Source: CAVDRM01 sp963611355
GTDB lineage: Bacteria > Bacillota > Clostridia > Christensenellales > Aristaeellaceae
Assembly (NCBI GenBank): GCA_963611355.1
Contig: CAVDRM010000015.1
Coordinates: forward strand, 1-51,312
DNA length: 51,312 nt
Reading direction: 5' to 3'
The translations under genes and the position numbers were made by a program. A model generated the notes under the pieces. That model was not told where the DNA came from. It saw only the letters and a list, made by a program, of their open reading frames with translations, and searched no databases. Below are positions 1 through 6,430 of the stretch, in pieces (positions within the stretch are counted from its first letter, which is position 1; each line of letters starts with the position of its first letter).

Positions 1-29
1 GTATCATTGCCTTGAAGGCATGGTGCATA

Positions 30-52
30 CCACCGGCTTAGCCGGTGGTTTT
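30..52 (+). terminator. Hairpin with short T run at the left edge
   Basis: An 8-bp stem (CCACCGGC, loop TTA, GCCGGTGG) is followed by TTTT. It reads as an intrinsic terminator for a plus-strand gene lying left of the window. A second small hairpin (GCC-TTGA-GGC type, around 9-19) lies just before it. Stacked hairpins of this kind can also mark the end of an IS200/IS605-type element, but no transposase is visible. Confidence 0.45.
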
Positions 53-53
53 G

Positions 54-201
54 ATATCGTATCGGCCGGCTTTGCCTCTCGTGCGGGGCGATGCCTCGGA
101 GCGTCAGCGCAGAAAAATCATTTCCGCAGCCTTGCCATGCAGGATGAATGGCTTCATCCTGCATGGAGCGTGTCAAAAACGCAGTTTTTGGACACGCAGA
201 C
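54..201 (-). repeat. Structured 3'-end element, copy A
   Basis: This stretch of about 150 nt matches 4500-4648 in inverted orientation; my hand alignment shows roughly ten substitutions and two short indels. It contains a 13-bp hairpin (CCATGCAGGATGA / TCATCCTGCATGG, 135-166) and a second hairpin (GTGTCAAAAAC / GTTTTTGGACAC, about 170-195). Read on the minus strand it lies just after the VanY-like gene, in the same orientation relative to that gene as copy B has to the SIMPL gene. Shared peptide strings in its open frames come from the DNA repeat, and I do not call a gene here. Confidence 0.7.
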
Positions 202-228
202 AGGGTGTCAAAATGTTTTGACACCCTG
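201..228. repeat. Perfect 13-bp palindrome
   Basis: CAGGGTGTCAAAA and its reverse complement are separated by only two bases, between the stop of the VanY-like gene (263) and element copy A. No T run follows on the minus strand, so it is not a textbook terminator. It could stabilise the 3' end of the transcript. Copy B lacks this hairpin. Confidence 0.5.
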
Positions 229-262
229 CCGCCTTAACTTTTGATGGGGTAAATGTTTTGCC

Positions 263-1390
263 TTAATAACTCATTGCCACAATCACGCCGCCCATATTGT
301 CAATGGACACCTGCGTTTCCGCAGCGCGGGCGACGACATCCACGGTCATGCGCGTGCCCGTATCCGTCACGCGGTTCAGCTCATAGCGGAGCGTACCGTT
401 TTCATACACGGCAATGTGCGGATGCTCTATCATATACTCGATGAATTCCTCCAGGCACATATCCTCCTGATGCATCACAGCCGCAGCAGCCTTCCCGACA
501 TAGCGGAAAATCATCAGCTTCTTGCTCTCGCCCGTTTTCCATGACTTATCCGCGGTGGCCGCCGTAGGATAGCCCTCCACCTCAAAGCGGAACACGAAGC
601 CGTATTCCCAGCTGTGTTCAAACAGCCATGCAAAATGCTCGGTATCCTCAAAGGCGGGCTTATTAAATTCCGCATCGCCCTTCTTCCAGCGCTTGACCTT
701 GAAAGAGAAGCTGGTCTGATATTCGCTGGTGCCGGGGACATTGGTGTTCTCACGCGCCTTTTCGATCAGCGCCTCGCCGGTATACTTGGACTCCCACTTG
801 GCCTTTTCGTTGTTGAAATACTCCGTCTGCTTTTCGTTTGTGCGGTATCCTTCCTGAATCAGATAGTTTTCATAGCCCGCATCCTTGGCGGCGGTCAGCA
901 TTTCGTTCAGCGCGTTATAGGCGTTAATGTTCAACTGAACCGTAGCATCCGTCACGGGAATGGAATATTTGGATTCCTGACCGACGCTGACAATGGAGTC
1001 CTCGGTAAAGTCCGATGGGATGGAGTGCCAGCGGTTGACCAGCATCAGCCCCCCGTCCAGCAAATCCTGCCGAGACACGGTCTTTCCGGTGGTTCCGGTC
1101 AAGGCAAACGAGCTGACGTCCACGATGTCCCAGCCCTCCTGCTTGGCCTCCGGCCACTGGATATTTTCACCCTGCTCTTCCTTTTGCGTCTGTTCCGCCA
1201 GGCGCTGCTGATACTGCTCGGTCAGTTCCTCGTTTTGCGCGTCAATTTCTTCCTGACGAGTCTGTACAGCCTGATTGACATAATCGCGGGTCAGGACAAA
1301 CCCCCCGCCGGCGATAACAGCCAGCACCAGCAAAACGATGGTTACATGACGCAGACGCACATATGCGTCCTTCTGCTCCTTCTTCGCCAT
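263..1390 (-). CDS. VanY/M15-like membrane-anchored protein, probably catalytically dead
   Basis: 375 aa. One membrane segment (about residues 15-34) is followed by a Gln/Glu-rich coiled linker and a D-alanyl-D-alanine carboxypeptidase (VanY, peptidase M15) fold outside the membrane. Family landmarks remain: EGYRTNEKQTEYF near 180, PGTSEYQTS at 219-227, EHFAWLFEHSWEYGF at 251-265 and FRYVG at 295-299. The residues that make the enzyme work do not: the His of SxHxxGxAxD is Y224, its Asp falls at K231, and the Glu and His of ExWH fall at K291 and I294. It is therefore likely a binding or regulatory relative, not a peptidase. I start at 1390 because AAAGGGTG lies about 8 nt upstream; an in-frame ATG at 1408 has a poorer site. 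Confidence 0.8.
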   Translation of the reverse strand: MAKKEQKDAYVRLRHVTIVLLVLAVIAGGGFVLTRDYVNQAVQTRQEEIDAQNEELTEQYQQRLAEQTQKEEQGENIQWPEAKQEGWDIVDVSSFALTGTTGKTVSRQDLLDGGLMLVNRWHSIPSDFTEDSIVSVGQESKYSIPVTDATVQLNINAYNALNEMLTAAKDAGYENYLIQEGYRTNEKQTEYFNNEKAKWESKYTGEALIEKARENTNVPGTSEYQTSFSFKVKRWKKGDAEFNKPAFEDTEHFAWLFEHSWEYGFVFRFEVEGYPTAATADKSWKTGESKKLMIFRYVGKAAAAVMHQEDMCLEEFIEYMIEHPHIAVYENGTLRYELNRVTDTGTRMTVDVVARAAETQVSIDNMGGVIVAMSY

Positions 1391-1452
1391 ATCATTCACC
1401 CTTTCCATGCCGATGAAGCATGACAGCGGGAATCCGCCTCTTTACCTTTTGT

Positions 1453-1481
1453 AATATATCAAAAAGATACGGCTTTGTCAA
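1453..1481 (-). promoter_or_regulatory. Promoter of the VanY-like gene
   Basis: On the minus strand a perfect TTGACA (1481-1476) is separated by 17 nt from TATATT (1458-1453), about 60 nt upstream of the chosen start. Confidence 0.7.
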
Positions 1482-1554
1482 ACATAAGGTTGTAAATCAT
1501 AGATGCGGCGGGCAGCGGGCAGCCGTTTTTCCGCTTGTCTTTCCGCTTCTATGC

Positions 1555-1587
1555 AAAAAGCAGCATGCCGACCGCACGCTGCTTTTT
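1555..1587 (-). terminator. Intrinsic terminator of galE
   Basis: A stem of about 14 bp with one mismatch (AAAAAGCAGC...GCTGCTTTTT) lies 13 nt after the galE stop and has T5 on the minus strand. Being symmetrical, it could also work on plus. Confidence 0.75.
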
Positions 1588-1599
1588 CCTGAGGATGCA

Positions 1600-2613
1600 T
1601 TATGCTTTATATCCCTGCGGATTGTTTTTCTGCCAGTTCCATGCATCGCGGCACATATCGGACAGAGAGCGCTTGGCCGTCCAGTGGAGTTTTTCACGCG
1701 CCTTGGCCGGGTCTGCATAGCAGGTGGCGATATCACCGGGACGGCGCGGCGCAATGCGGTGGGGCAGCGTAAGACCGTTGACCTTTTCAAAGGTATGCAC
1801 CATATCCAGCACGCTGTAGCCCGTGCCCGTGCCCAGGTTGAACGCTTCCGCGCCCGCGTTTTCCTTCGCGTAGTCCAGTGCGGCCAGATGTCCCTCGGCC
1901 AAGTCCATGACATGCAGATAGTCGCGCACGCCGGTACCGTCATGCGTCGGATAATCATTGCCGTACACGCTCAGCTCCTTGAGCCGTCCTGAAGCGACCT
2001 GACAGATATAGGGCATCAGGTTGTTCGGAATGCCGGAGGGGTCTTCGCCGATGCGTCCGCTCTCATGTGCGCCGACGGGATTGAAGTAACGCAGCAGAAC
2101 GATGTGGAAGCGGCTGTCCGCATGGGCGACGTCGCGCAAAATCTGCTCGCTCATGAACTTCGTCCAGCCGTAAGGATTGGTGCAGCCGAGCGGGAAGGTT
2201 TCGTTGAGGGGCATCTGCTGATTCGTGCCGTACACCGTGGCCGAGGAGGAAAAGACCAGGTCAAAGCAGTTATGCTCGCGCATGACCTCGCACAGGGTCA
2301 GCGTCGCATCCAAATTATTGCGGTAGTATTCCAGCGGCTTGCTGACGGATTCTCCCACAGCCTTGAGCCCCGCAAAATGCACGACCTGCTGAACGGAATA
2401 TTCACGGAAGACCTTTTCGAGATCCTCACGCTTCGTGCAGTCGCCCACCACGAGGGGCGCCTTTTTTCCCGTCAATTCCTCCACGCGCTTGAGCGCTTCG
2501 GGGCTTGCATTGGAAAGGTTATCCAGCGCAACGATATCATCGCCGCGTTTAAGCAGCGCAAGGGCGGTATGCGAGCCGATATATCCGGCGCCGCCGGTCA
2601 GAAGAATGGCCAT
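1600..2613 (-). CDS. galE: UDP-glucose 4-epimerase
   Basis: 337 aa, normal length for the family. It interconverts UDP-glucose and UDP-galactose (and often the N-acetyl forms) with tightly bound NAD in the cytoplasm, in the Leloir pathway and for cell-surface sugars. Visible are the N-terminal Rossmann motif TGGAGYIGSH, SSSATVYG with the catalytic Ser/Thr, and the YxxxK pair in NPYGWTKFM. The start at 2613 gives MAILLTGG directly and has GGGAGG 7 nt upstream; the longer frame to 2643 has no such support. It is a single-gene unit with its own promoter and terminator. Confidence 0.95.
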   Translation of the reverse strand: MAILLTGGAGYIGSHTALALLKRGDDIVALDNLSNASPEALKRVEELTGKKAPLVVGDCTKREDLEKVFREYSVQQVVHFAGLKAVGESVSKPLEYYRNNLDATLTLCEVMREHNCFDLVFSSSATVYGTNQQMPLNETFPLGCTNPYGWTKFMSEQILRDVAHADSRFHIVLLRYFNPVGAHESGRIGEDPSGIPNNLMPYICQVASGRLKELSVYGNDYPTHDGTGVRDYLHVMDLAEGHLAALDYAKENAGAEAFNLGTGTGYSVLDMVHTFEKVNGLTLPHRIAPRRPGDIATCYADPAKAREKLHWTAKRSLSDMCRDAWNWQKNNPQGYKA

Positions 2614-2661
2614 GATTGCTTCCTCCCTGTACAGGAAATTCATTGATAGAAGACCGTCTTT

Positions 2662-2690
2662 ATTATATCTTGAAACGCCCTTAAAGTCAA
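2662..2690 (-). promoter_or_regulatory. Promoter of galE
   Basis: TTGACT (2690-2685), a 17-nt spacer and TATAAT (2667-2662) on the minus strand, close to consensus, about 50 nt upstream of the start. Confidence 0.75.
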
Positions 2691-2825
2691 TTTATAAAAA
2701 ATGATTGTATCAGGGAAGAAAATACGCCGGACAGCCGTTTTATAAACGAAGAAAAATGATGCGACGGCCGCCGGAAATGTGCAGCAGCCTGGCGGCAGGC
2801 GCTTCACGAAGGAGGAAGGAGCGTT

Positions 2826-3782
2826 ATGCAGGAGCAGAAGCCAAAGAAAAAACGTCTGTGGGTGCGTTGGGCCGCTGCGGCAGCGGCCATCGTGTTGGTC
2901 ATTTTCGGCGCATCGTATGTCAATGACTTAAACTTGGGCGCCGAAAAGCAAAGTGTCCGCGTCGCCTATGAACAGGCGCCGGCCGAAACCTATACGGTCT
3001 ACGCGGACGGGGACAGCATGGCCGAAAGCGGGTATGCCGCATCCGCCATGCGCAGCGCCGGTACGGGCAGCGCCGCCGCCAATGACAGCGCGGACACGCA
3101 GGAAGCCAAAATCATCAGGACCGCGTCCCTGACCATCAAAACGCAGTCCTTTGATGAGGACTTGGCGCAGCTCAAGGAGACTGCCGCCAAGCTCGGCGGG
3201 CGGGTGGAATCCTCCGGCGTCAGCGGCGACCGGCAGCAGGGTACGGTGCGCACGGCGTATCTGACCCTCCGTCTCCCTGCCGAGCAGTTAGATGCCTTTC
3301 TGAACGGCACAGGCTCATTGAAGGGCCGCGTCACGGCCTCTTCGGAGGATTCAACGGATGTTTCGGACAGCTATTACGACCTTGAAGCCCGTCTGAACAC
3401 CCAGAAAACCAAGCTGACGCGGCTTCAGGAGCTGATGGCGCAGGCGACGGATGTGGCGGACCTTATCGAAATCGAAAGCGCCATTTCAGATGCGCAGTAT
3501 TACATTGACTCTTACACCGGACGCTTGAAGCAGTACGACAGTCAGGTCAGTTACAGCACCGTCAGTATCACCCTGCGCGAGGAAACCGTGCGGGAAGCCG
3601 CGCAGGAAGCGCCGTCCTTCGGGACGCGCCTTGTCAGCGGGCTGTCCGCCTCTTTGCAGGAGGCGTGGGTATTCCTGCAGAATGCCGCCATCTTCCTTGT
3701 CATGGCCGCGCCGTGGCTGGCGGTCATTGCGGCCGTCATTGCCGTCATTCGTATCGTGCACAGAAAGAAAAAGGAGAAGTGA
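2826..3782 (+). CDS. DUF4349 domain membrane protein
   Basis: 318 aa. A basic N-terminus (KPKKKR) and a membrane segment (residues 15-31) are followed by an extracytoplasmic DUF4349 region, with the typical start IIRTASLTIKTQSFDEDLAQL, the central DSYYDLEARLNTQKTKLTRLQEL coiled coil and the strand YSTVSITLRE. A second membrane segment near 284-308 and a basic tail RKKKEK follow. The role of DUF4349 is not established; some relatives carry an anti-sigma-type zinc finger at the N-terminus, which is absent here. GGAGGAAGGAG precedes the start. The SIMPL gene follows 6 nt after the stop, so the two are probably co-transcribed. Confidence 0.85.
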   Translation: MQEQKPKKKRLWVRWAAAAAAIVLVIFGASYVNDLNLGAEKQSVRVAYEQAPAETYTVYADGDSMAESGYAASAMRSAGTGSAAANDSADTQEAKIIRTASLTIKTQSFDEDLAQLKETAAKLGGRVESSGVSGDRQQGTVRTAYLTLRLPAEQLDAFLNGTGSLKGRVTASSEDSTDVSDSYYDLEARLNTQKTKLTRLQELMAQATDVADLIEIESAISDAQYYIDSYTGRLKQYDSQVSYSTVSITLREETVREAAQEAPSFGTRLVSGLSASLQEAWVFLQNAAIFLVMAAPWLAVIAAVIAVIRIVHRKKKEK

Positions 3783-3788
3783 TATTCT

Positions 3789-4472
3789 ATGAAAAAGCTG
3801 TTTGCTCTGCTGATGATTTTTTCCCTGCTGCTGGCAGTCCCCGCATGGGCGGATGACAGTGACGACCGGCTTTTAGTCGTCCAAGGAAGCGCCTCCGTCA
3901 GTGTACAGGCGGACTACGCCGTTTTGTCTATCGGCGTGCAGACGAGCAGCGGCAACGTGGACTCTGCGCAGCTTGCCAATGCGGCAACGATGAACGTGGT
4001 CATTGACGCCATCAAGGGATGCGGCGTGCAGGATGCCGATGTGGTCACCAGCTCCTTCAATATCTACGACACCACCTCATGGAACGAAAACGAGAAGACC
4101 GCCTATCGGATGGAAAACATTCTCTCCGTGACCATTCGGGCGCTGGACAAGGCTGGAAAGATTATCGATGTGGCAACGCAGGCGGGCGCAAACATCCTCA
4201 ACGGCATTTCCTTTCATTCCACCGAACGGAACGAGGCATACAAAAAGGCGCTGAAGCGGGCGGTCGATGATGCGCAGGAAAAGGCTGATGTGCTGGCCTC
4301 CGCCTGCGGGAAAAAGCTGGGCAGGCTGGTCAAAATCGAAACCGGCTCGGACTACTATGCCTACGCCGGCGCGAATAATTACTACAAGATGGATGCCGCT
4401 GCCGATACCAGCATTATCTCCGGAGACATCAGCGTCAGCGCAAGTGTGACCTTGACCTATACCTTCGAATGA
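3789..4472 (+). CDS. SIMPL (DUF541) family exported protein
   Basis: 227 aa. A signal peptide (MKKLFALLMIFSLLLAVPAWA) precedes a SIMPL domain: LLVVQGSASVSVQADYAVLSIGVQTSS at the start, YRMENILSVTIRALDKAGKIIDVA in the middle and the closing strand ISVSASVTLTYTFE. Family members are secreted or periplasmic proteins of poorly known function, often linked to envelope stress. It is the last gene of a pair with the DUF4349 gene, and the structured element copy B and a terminator follow. No paralogue is in the window. Confidence 0.88.
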   Translation: MKKLFALLMIFSLLLAVPAWADDSDDRLLVVQGSASVSVQADYAVLSIGVQTSSGNVDSAQLANAATMNVVIDAIKGCGVQDADVVTSSFNIYDTTSWNENEKTAYRMENILSVTIRALDKAGKIIDVATQAGANILNGISFHSTERNEAYKKALKRAVDDAQEKADVLASACGKKLGRLVKIETGSDYYAYAGANNYYKMDAAADTSIISGDISVSASVTLTYTFE

Positions 4473-4490
4473 TTTGGATGCATCAGGGCA

Positions 4491-4734
4491 CTGCCGCACA
4501 GTCTGCGTGTCCAAAAACTGCGTTTTGGACACGCTCCATGCAGGATAAAGCCATTCATCCTGCATGGCAAGGCTGCGGAAATGCTTTTTTTCTGCGCTGA
4601 CGCTCCGAAGCATCGCCCCGTCCGACCGGCAAAGCCGGCCGATACGATCAAATATGAAGGAGCTGCGGTTCCTTCAGGCATCCCCCAAAATGTCTGCGGA
4701 CTTGTTCGACAGTCTGGCTGCCGCACAGTCTGCG
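4491..4734 (+). repeat. 17-nt direct repeats flanking element copy B
   Basis: CTGCCGCACAGTCTGCG occurs at 4491-4507 and again, identical, at 4718-4734, bracketing about 210 nt that include most of copy B. The second copy forms the left part of the terminator stem. The arrangement would fit either an insertion with duplication or expansion by recombination between short repeats. Confidence 0.7.
4500..4648 (+). repeat. Structured 3'-end element, copy B
   Basis: Inverted copy of 54-201. Both hairpins are kept: the CCATGCAGGAT stem has a G-T wobble where copy A has G-C, and the GTGTCC/GGACAC stem repairs a mismatch seen in copy A. Such pair-preserving changes suggest the RNA or single-strand form matters. 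It lies 28 nt after the SIMPL stop, in sense orientation with that operon. Confidence 0.7.
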
Positions 4735-4744
4735 GCATTTTTTT
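4719..4744 (+). terminator. Terminator of the DUF4349-SIMPL operon
   Basis: TGCCGCA, a five-base loop, TGCGGCA and then T7: a clean intrinsic terminator, about 250 nt past the SIMPL stop, so that element copy B would be part of the transcript. Confidence 0.8.
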
Positions 4745-4804
4745 GTGTTGACTGAAAATATTTTGAAAGCCGGGAAGAAAATTTGAAACTGAAGCGTTAT
4801 ATAG

Positions 4805-4867
4805 TTGTAACAAATGCCGAGACATGCGGGATTTTCTGCATTTGTGACAATATCATGTCAAATGACA
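4805..4867 (+). promoter_or_regulatory. Inverted repeats upstream of the winged-helix regulator
   Basis: TTGTAACAAATGC (4805-4817) and GCATTTGTGACAA (4838-4850) form a 12-of-13 inverted repeat, followed by the palindrome TGTCA-AA-TGACA (4856-4867). They sit 60-120 nt before the regulator start and may be autoregulatory operator sites. I see no convincing -35/-10 pair here. Confidence 0.4.
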
Positions 4868-4923
4868 GGCCGATGCAACAAACAAGCCCTTTGATTCGTC
4901 TATATAAGTGTGAGGTGAAAGCA

Positions 4924-5244
4924 ATGAGTGATTTATTAGCCATTTATCCTTCCAAGGGCATTTCCGCCCAGCTCTACATCGATGAGGACGACCGGACTGT
5001 TTATTTGGACGGCGAGCCGTGCGCCATGACCCAGCAGGAGTTTTCCCTGCTGAATGAGCTGGCGCAGAACGCCGACCGGCCCGTATCCCGTCAGGAGCTT
5101 CTGCGCGTGGCTTGGGGCTATATCAGCCCGGGCGATACGCGCACGGTGGATGTTCATGTGCAGCGCCTGCGCAAAAAGCTGGGCTTCGCCGCTATCGAGA
5201 CCGTCTACCGCTACGGCTATAAGCTGAGGGCAAGCAGAAGATAA
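4924..5244 (+). CDS. Stand-alone OmpR/PhoB-type winged-helix DNA-binding protein
   Basis: 106 aa. Residues 30-104 form a trans_reg_C winged helix: LDGEPCAMTQQEFSLLNELA, then ARG-type turn and recognition helix RTVDVHVQRLRKKL, then the wing IETVYRYGYKL. There is no receiver domain, and the short N-terminus (LYIDEDDRTVYLDG) is only the antiparallel sheet that normally leads into the domain. No histidine kinase is nearby. Start 4924 has GAGGTG 8 nt upstream; the longer frame from 4783 lacks a site. It lies 309 nt upstream of the CRISPR array on the same strand, and a link to the array is not shown by anything but position. Confidence 0.85.
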   Translation: MSDLLAIYPSKGISAQLYIDEDDRTVYLDGEPCAMTQQEFSLLNELAQNADRPVSRQELLRVAWGYISPGDTRTVDVHVQRLRKKLGFAAIETVYRYGYKLRASRR

Positions 5245-5373
5245 CGAAGCATGTGCTCTGACTTTGCAATGCCCGTGCAGAGACTGGACCGCATCTTACA
5301 GAATATAGGCTCTGCATTGCCGAAGGCGCTTTTTCCTGATTTTGTATAAGCAATCAATCATCAAACCGAAAGC

Positions 5374-5443
5374 AATCGGTGCGAATGGTCAAAAATGCGG
5401 CTTGTTTTGAAGCTGAACAAATACCATTCGCACCGATTTTTTT
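5374..5443 (+). terminator. 16-bp inverted repeat followed by T7
   Basis: AATCGGTGCGAATGGT (5374-5389) pairs perfectly with 5423-5438 across a 33-nt loop and runs into seven Ts. It probably ends the regulator transcript 130-200 nt after its stop and shields the array promoter. The unusually long loop is noted as odd. Confidence 0.6.
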
Positions 5444-5487
5444 CATTCAAAATCGATGAAACGCCTTTTTTCTGCCGCATTTCGCGC

Positions 5488-5515
5488 TTTACAATGCGCT
5501 GATTTTTGATATAAT
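5488..5515 (+). promoter_or_regulatory. Promoter of the CRISPR array
   Basis: TTTACA (5488-5493), a 16-nt spacer and TATAAT (5510-5515) predict a start near 5522, about 30 nt before the first repeat. This fits transcription of the array left to right. Confidence 0.65.
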
Positions 5516-5530
5516 GTACAAGAATGGCAC

Positions 5531-5546
5531 ATGAAACTTGTTTCAT
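5531..5546. promoter_or_regulatory. Palindrome at the leader-repeat junction
   Basis: ATGAAAC-TT-GTTTCAT is a perfect 7-bp inverted repeat ending six bases before repeat 1. It lies just downstream of the predicted start, where it could be an operator, or part of the leader signal used for spacer integration. Confidence 0.4.
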
Positions 5547-5552
5547 TTTGCT

Positions 5553-6307
5553 GTCATAATTTATCCCCGCGAGGGGACGGAAACACGAAAGCGGTGCCAT
5601 GATTGCGATAATTCGCCGTCATAATTTATCCCCGCGAGGGGACGGAAACATGTTCGGACAGGATTTCACATAACTCAGTCTCAAAGGTCATAATTTATCC
5701 CCGCGAGGGGACGGAAACCAAAAGGTTTTGCAAGCCGCAATAGGGGATGCAAGTCATAATTTATCCCCGCGAGGGGACGGAAACCAAAATATTTCTTGTC
5801 CATGTTACACCACACTCCTGTCATAATTTATCCCCGCGAGGGGACGGAAACTTGTCGGTGTGCGCCAGCTTAACGCACAGGTTATGTCATAATTTATCCC
5901 CGCGAGGGGACGGAAACGCGGCGGAGCAGTCGCCCGTGTTGCTGGCGGCGGCCATAATTTATCCCCGCGAGGGGACGGAAACTTGAAATAATCTTTAATG
6001 GAATACGGGACTATCGCCATAATTTATCCCCGCGAGGGGACGGAAACGTGTATGTTTTTTGTGAAAAGTCCAGCTGTTCAGGCCATAATTTATCCCCGCG
6101 AGGGGACGGAAACATGTTTTAGGGAACAAAAAAGCTCCGGCGTCATAATTTATCCCCGCGAGGGGACGGAAACCGCGATTCTATCGGCCACCATCTGATA
6201 AGCGTCAAAGTCATAATTTATCCCCGCGAGGGGACGGTCAGCTTGATAACCCCGAACATAACGCGTCCGTCCCGCGCCATAATTTATCCCCGCGAGGGGA
6301 CGGAAAC
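5553..6307 (+). CRISPR. CRISPR array, 12 repeats and 11 spacers, no cas genes in the window
   Basis: The 32-nt repeats start at 5553, 5618, 5687, 5753, 5820, 5886, 5951, 6016, 6082, 6142, 6210 and 6276. Each begins GYCATAATTTAT and ends CCCCGCGAGGGGACGGAAAC. Base 2 is T in repeats 1-6, 10 and 11, and C in 7, 8, 9 and 12. Spacers are 28-38 nt, mostly 33-36. Within the repeat, CCCC-GCGA-GGGG is a 4-bp stem with a GNRA-type loop, followed by exactly eight bases, ACGGAAAC. That matches the 8-nt handle left by Cas6-type cleavage, so a class 1 system is likely, transcribed on plus; the subtype is not decided. Repeat 11 has lost its last four bases. I see no match between spacers and the rest of the window. 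Confidence 0.97.
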
Positions 6308-6354
6308 AGCTCAAATCCGTGCGCATTTTTTTTTCGTTCGTTGTCATAAAATTT
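6308..6354 (+). repeat. Possible thirteenth, decayed repeat
   Basis: After repeat 12 there is a spacer-length 35 nt (6308-6342), then GTCATAA followed by AATTT, which matches only the start of the repeat. The stem and handle are gone, and the promoter of the next gene begins in it. It would be the old, leader-distal end of the array. The match is short and could be chance. Confidence 0.45.
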
Positions 6355-6359
6355 GTACT

Positions 6360-6387
6360 TTGAAAAATGCATCAATGATGGTATAAT
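6360..6387 (+). promoter_or_regulatory. Promoter of the transglutaminase-like gene
   Basis: TTGAAA (6360-6365), a 16-nt spacer and TATAAT (6382-6387), about 45 nt before the ATG. The gene therefore need not depend on the array promoter. Confidence 0.65.
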
Positions 6388-6430
6388 CAATGTGCCGAAA
6401 GCCGAACAAACCGTGAAGGGAGCGGGAAAC

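Larger units (their letters stand above)
5245..5552 (+). other. CRISPR leader region
   Basis: This gene-free stretch of 308 nt between the regulator and the first CRISPR repeat holds a large hairpin with T run (5374-5443), an AT-rich segment, a promoter (5488-5515) and a palindrome (5531-5546). An open frame on the minus strand (5361-5600) runs into the first repeat and is not a gene. Confidence 0.6.

Noticed and set aside
20..244. Possible small gene in element copy A, since copy B encodes a similar peptide
   Set aside because: The similarity follows from the DNA repeat. The frames run antisense to the flanking genes, lack start signals and are interrupted differently, and stem-preserving changes point to structure instead.
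2705..2926. 73-codon frame before the DUF4349 gene, checked as a missing anti-sigma zinc finger or sigma factor
   Set aside because: It has no zinc-finger motif and overlaps the real start in another frame.
5747..6198. Open frames on plus through the CRISPR array with repeated IIYPREGTET-like peptides
   Set aside because: The peptide repeat is only the CRISPR repeat read in frame; there is no ribosome-binding site, and spacer lengths break the frame.
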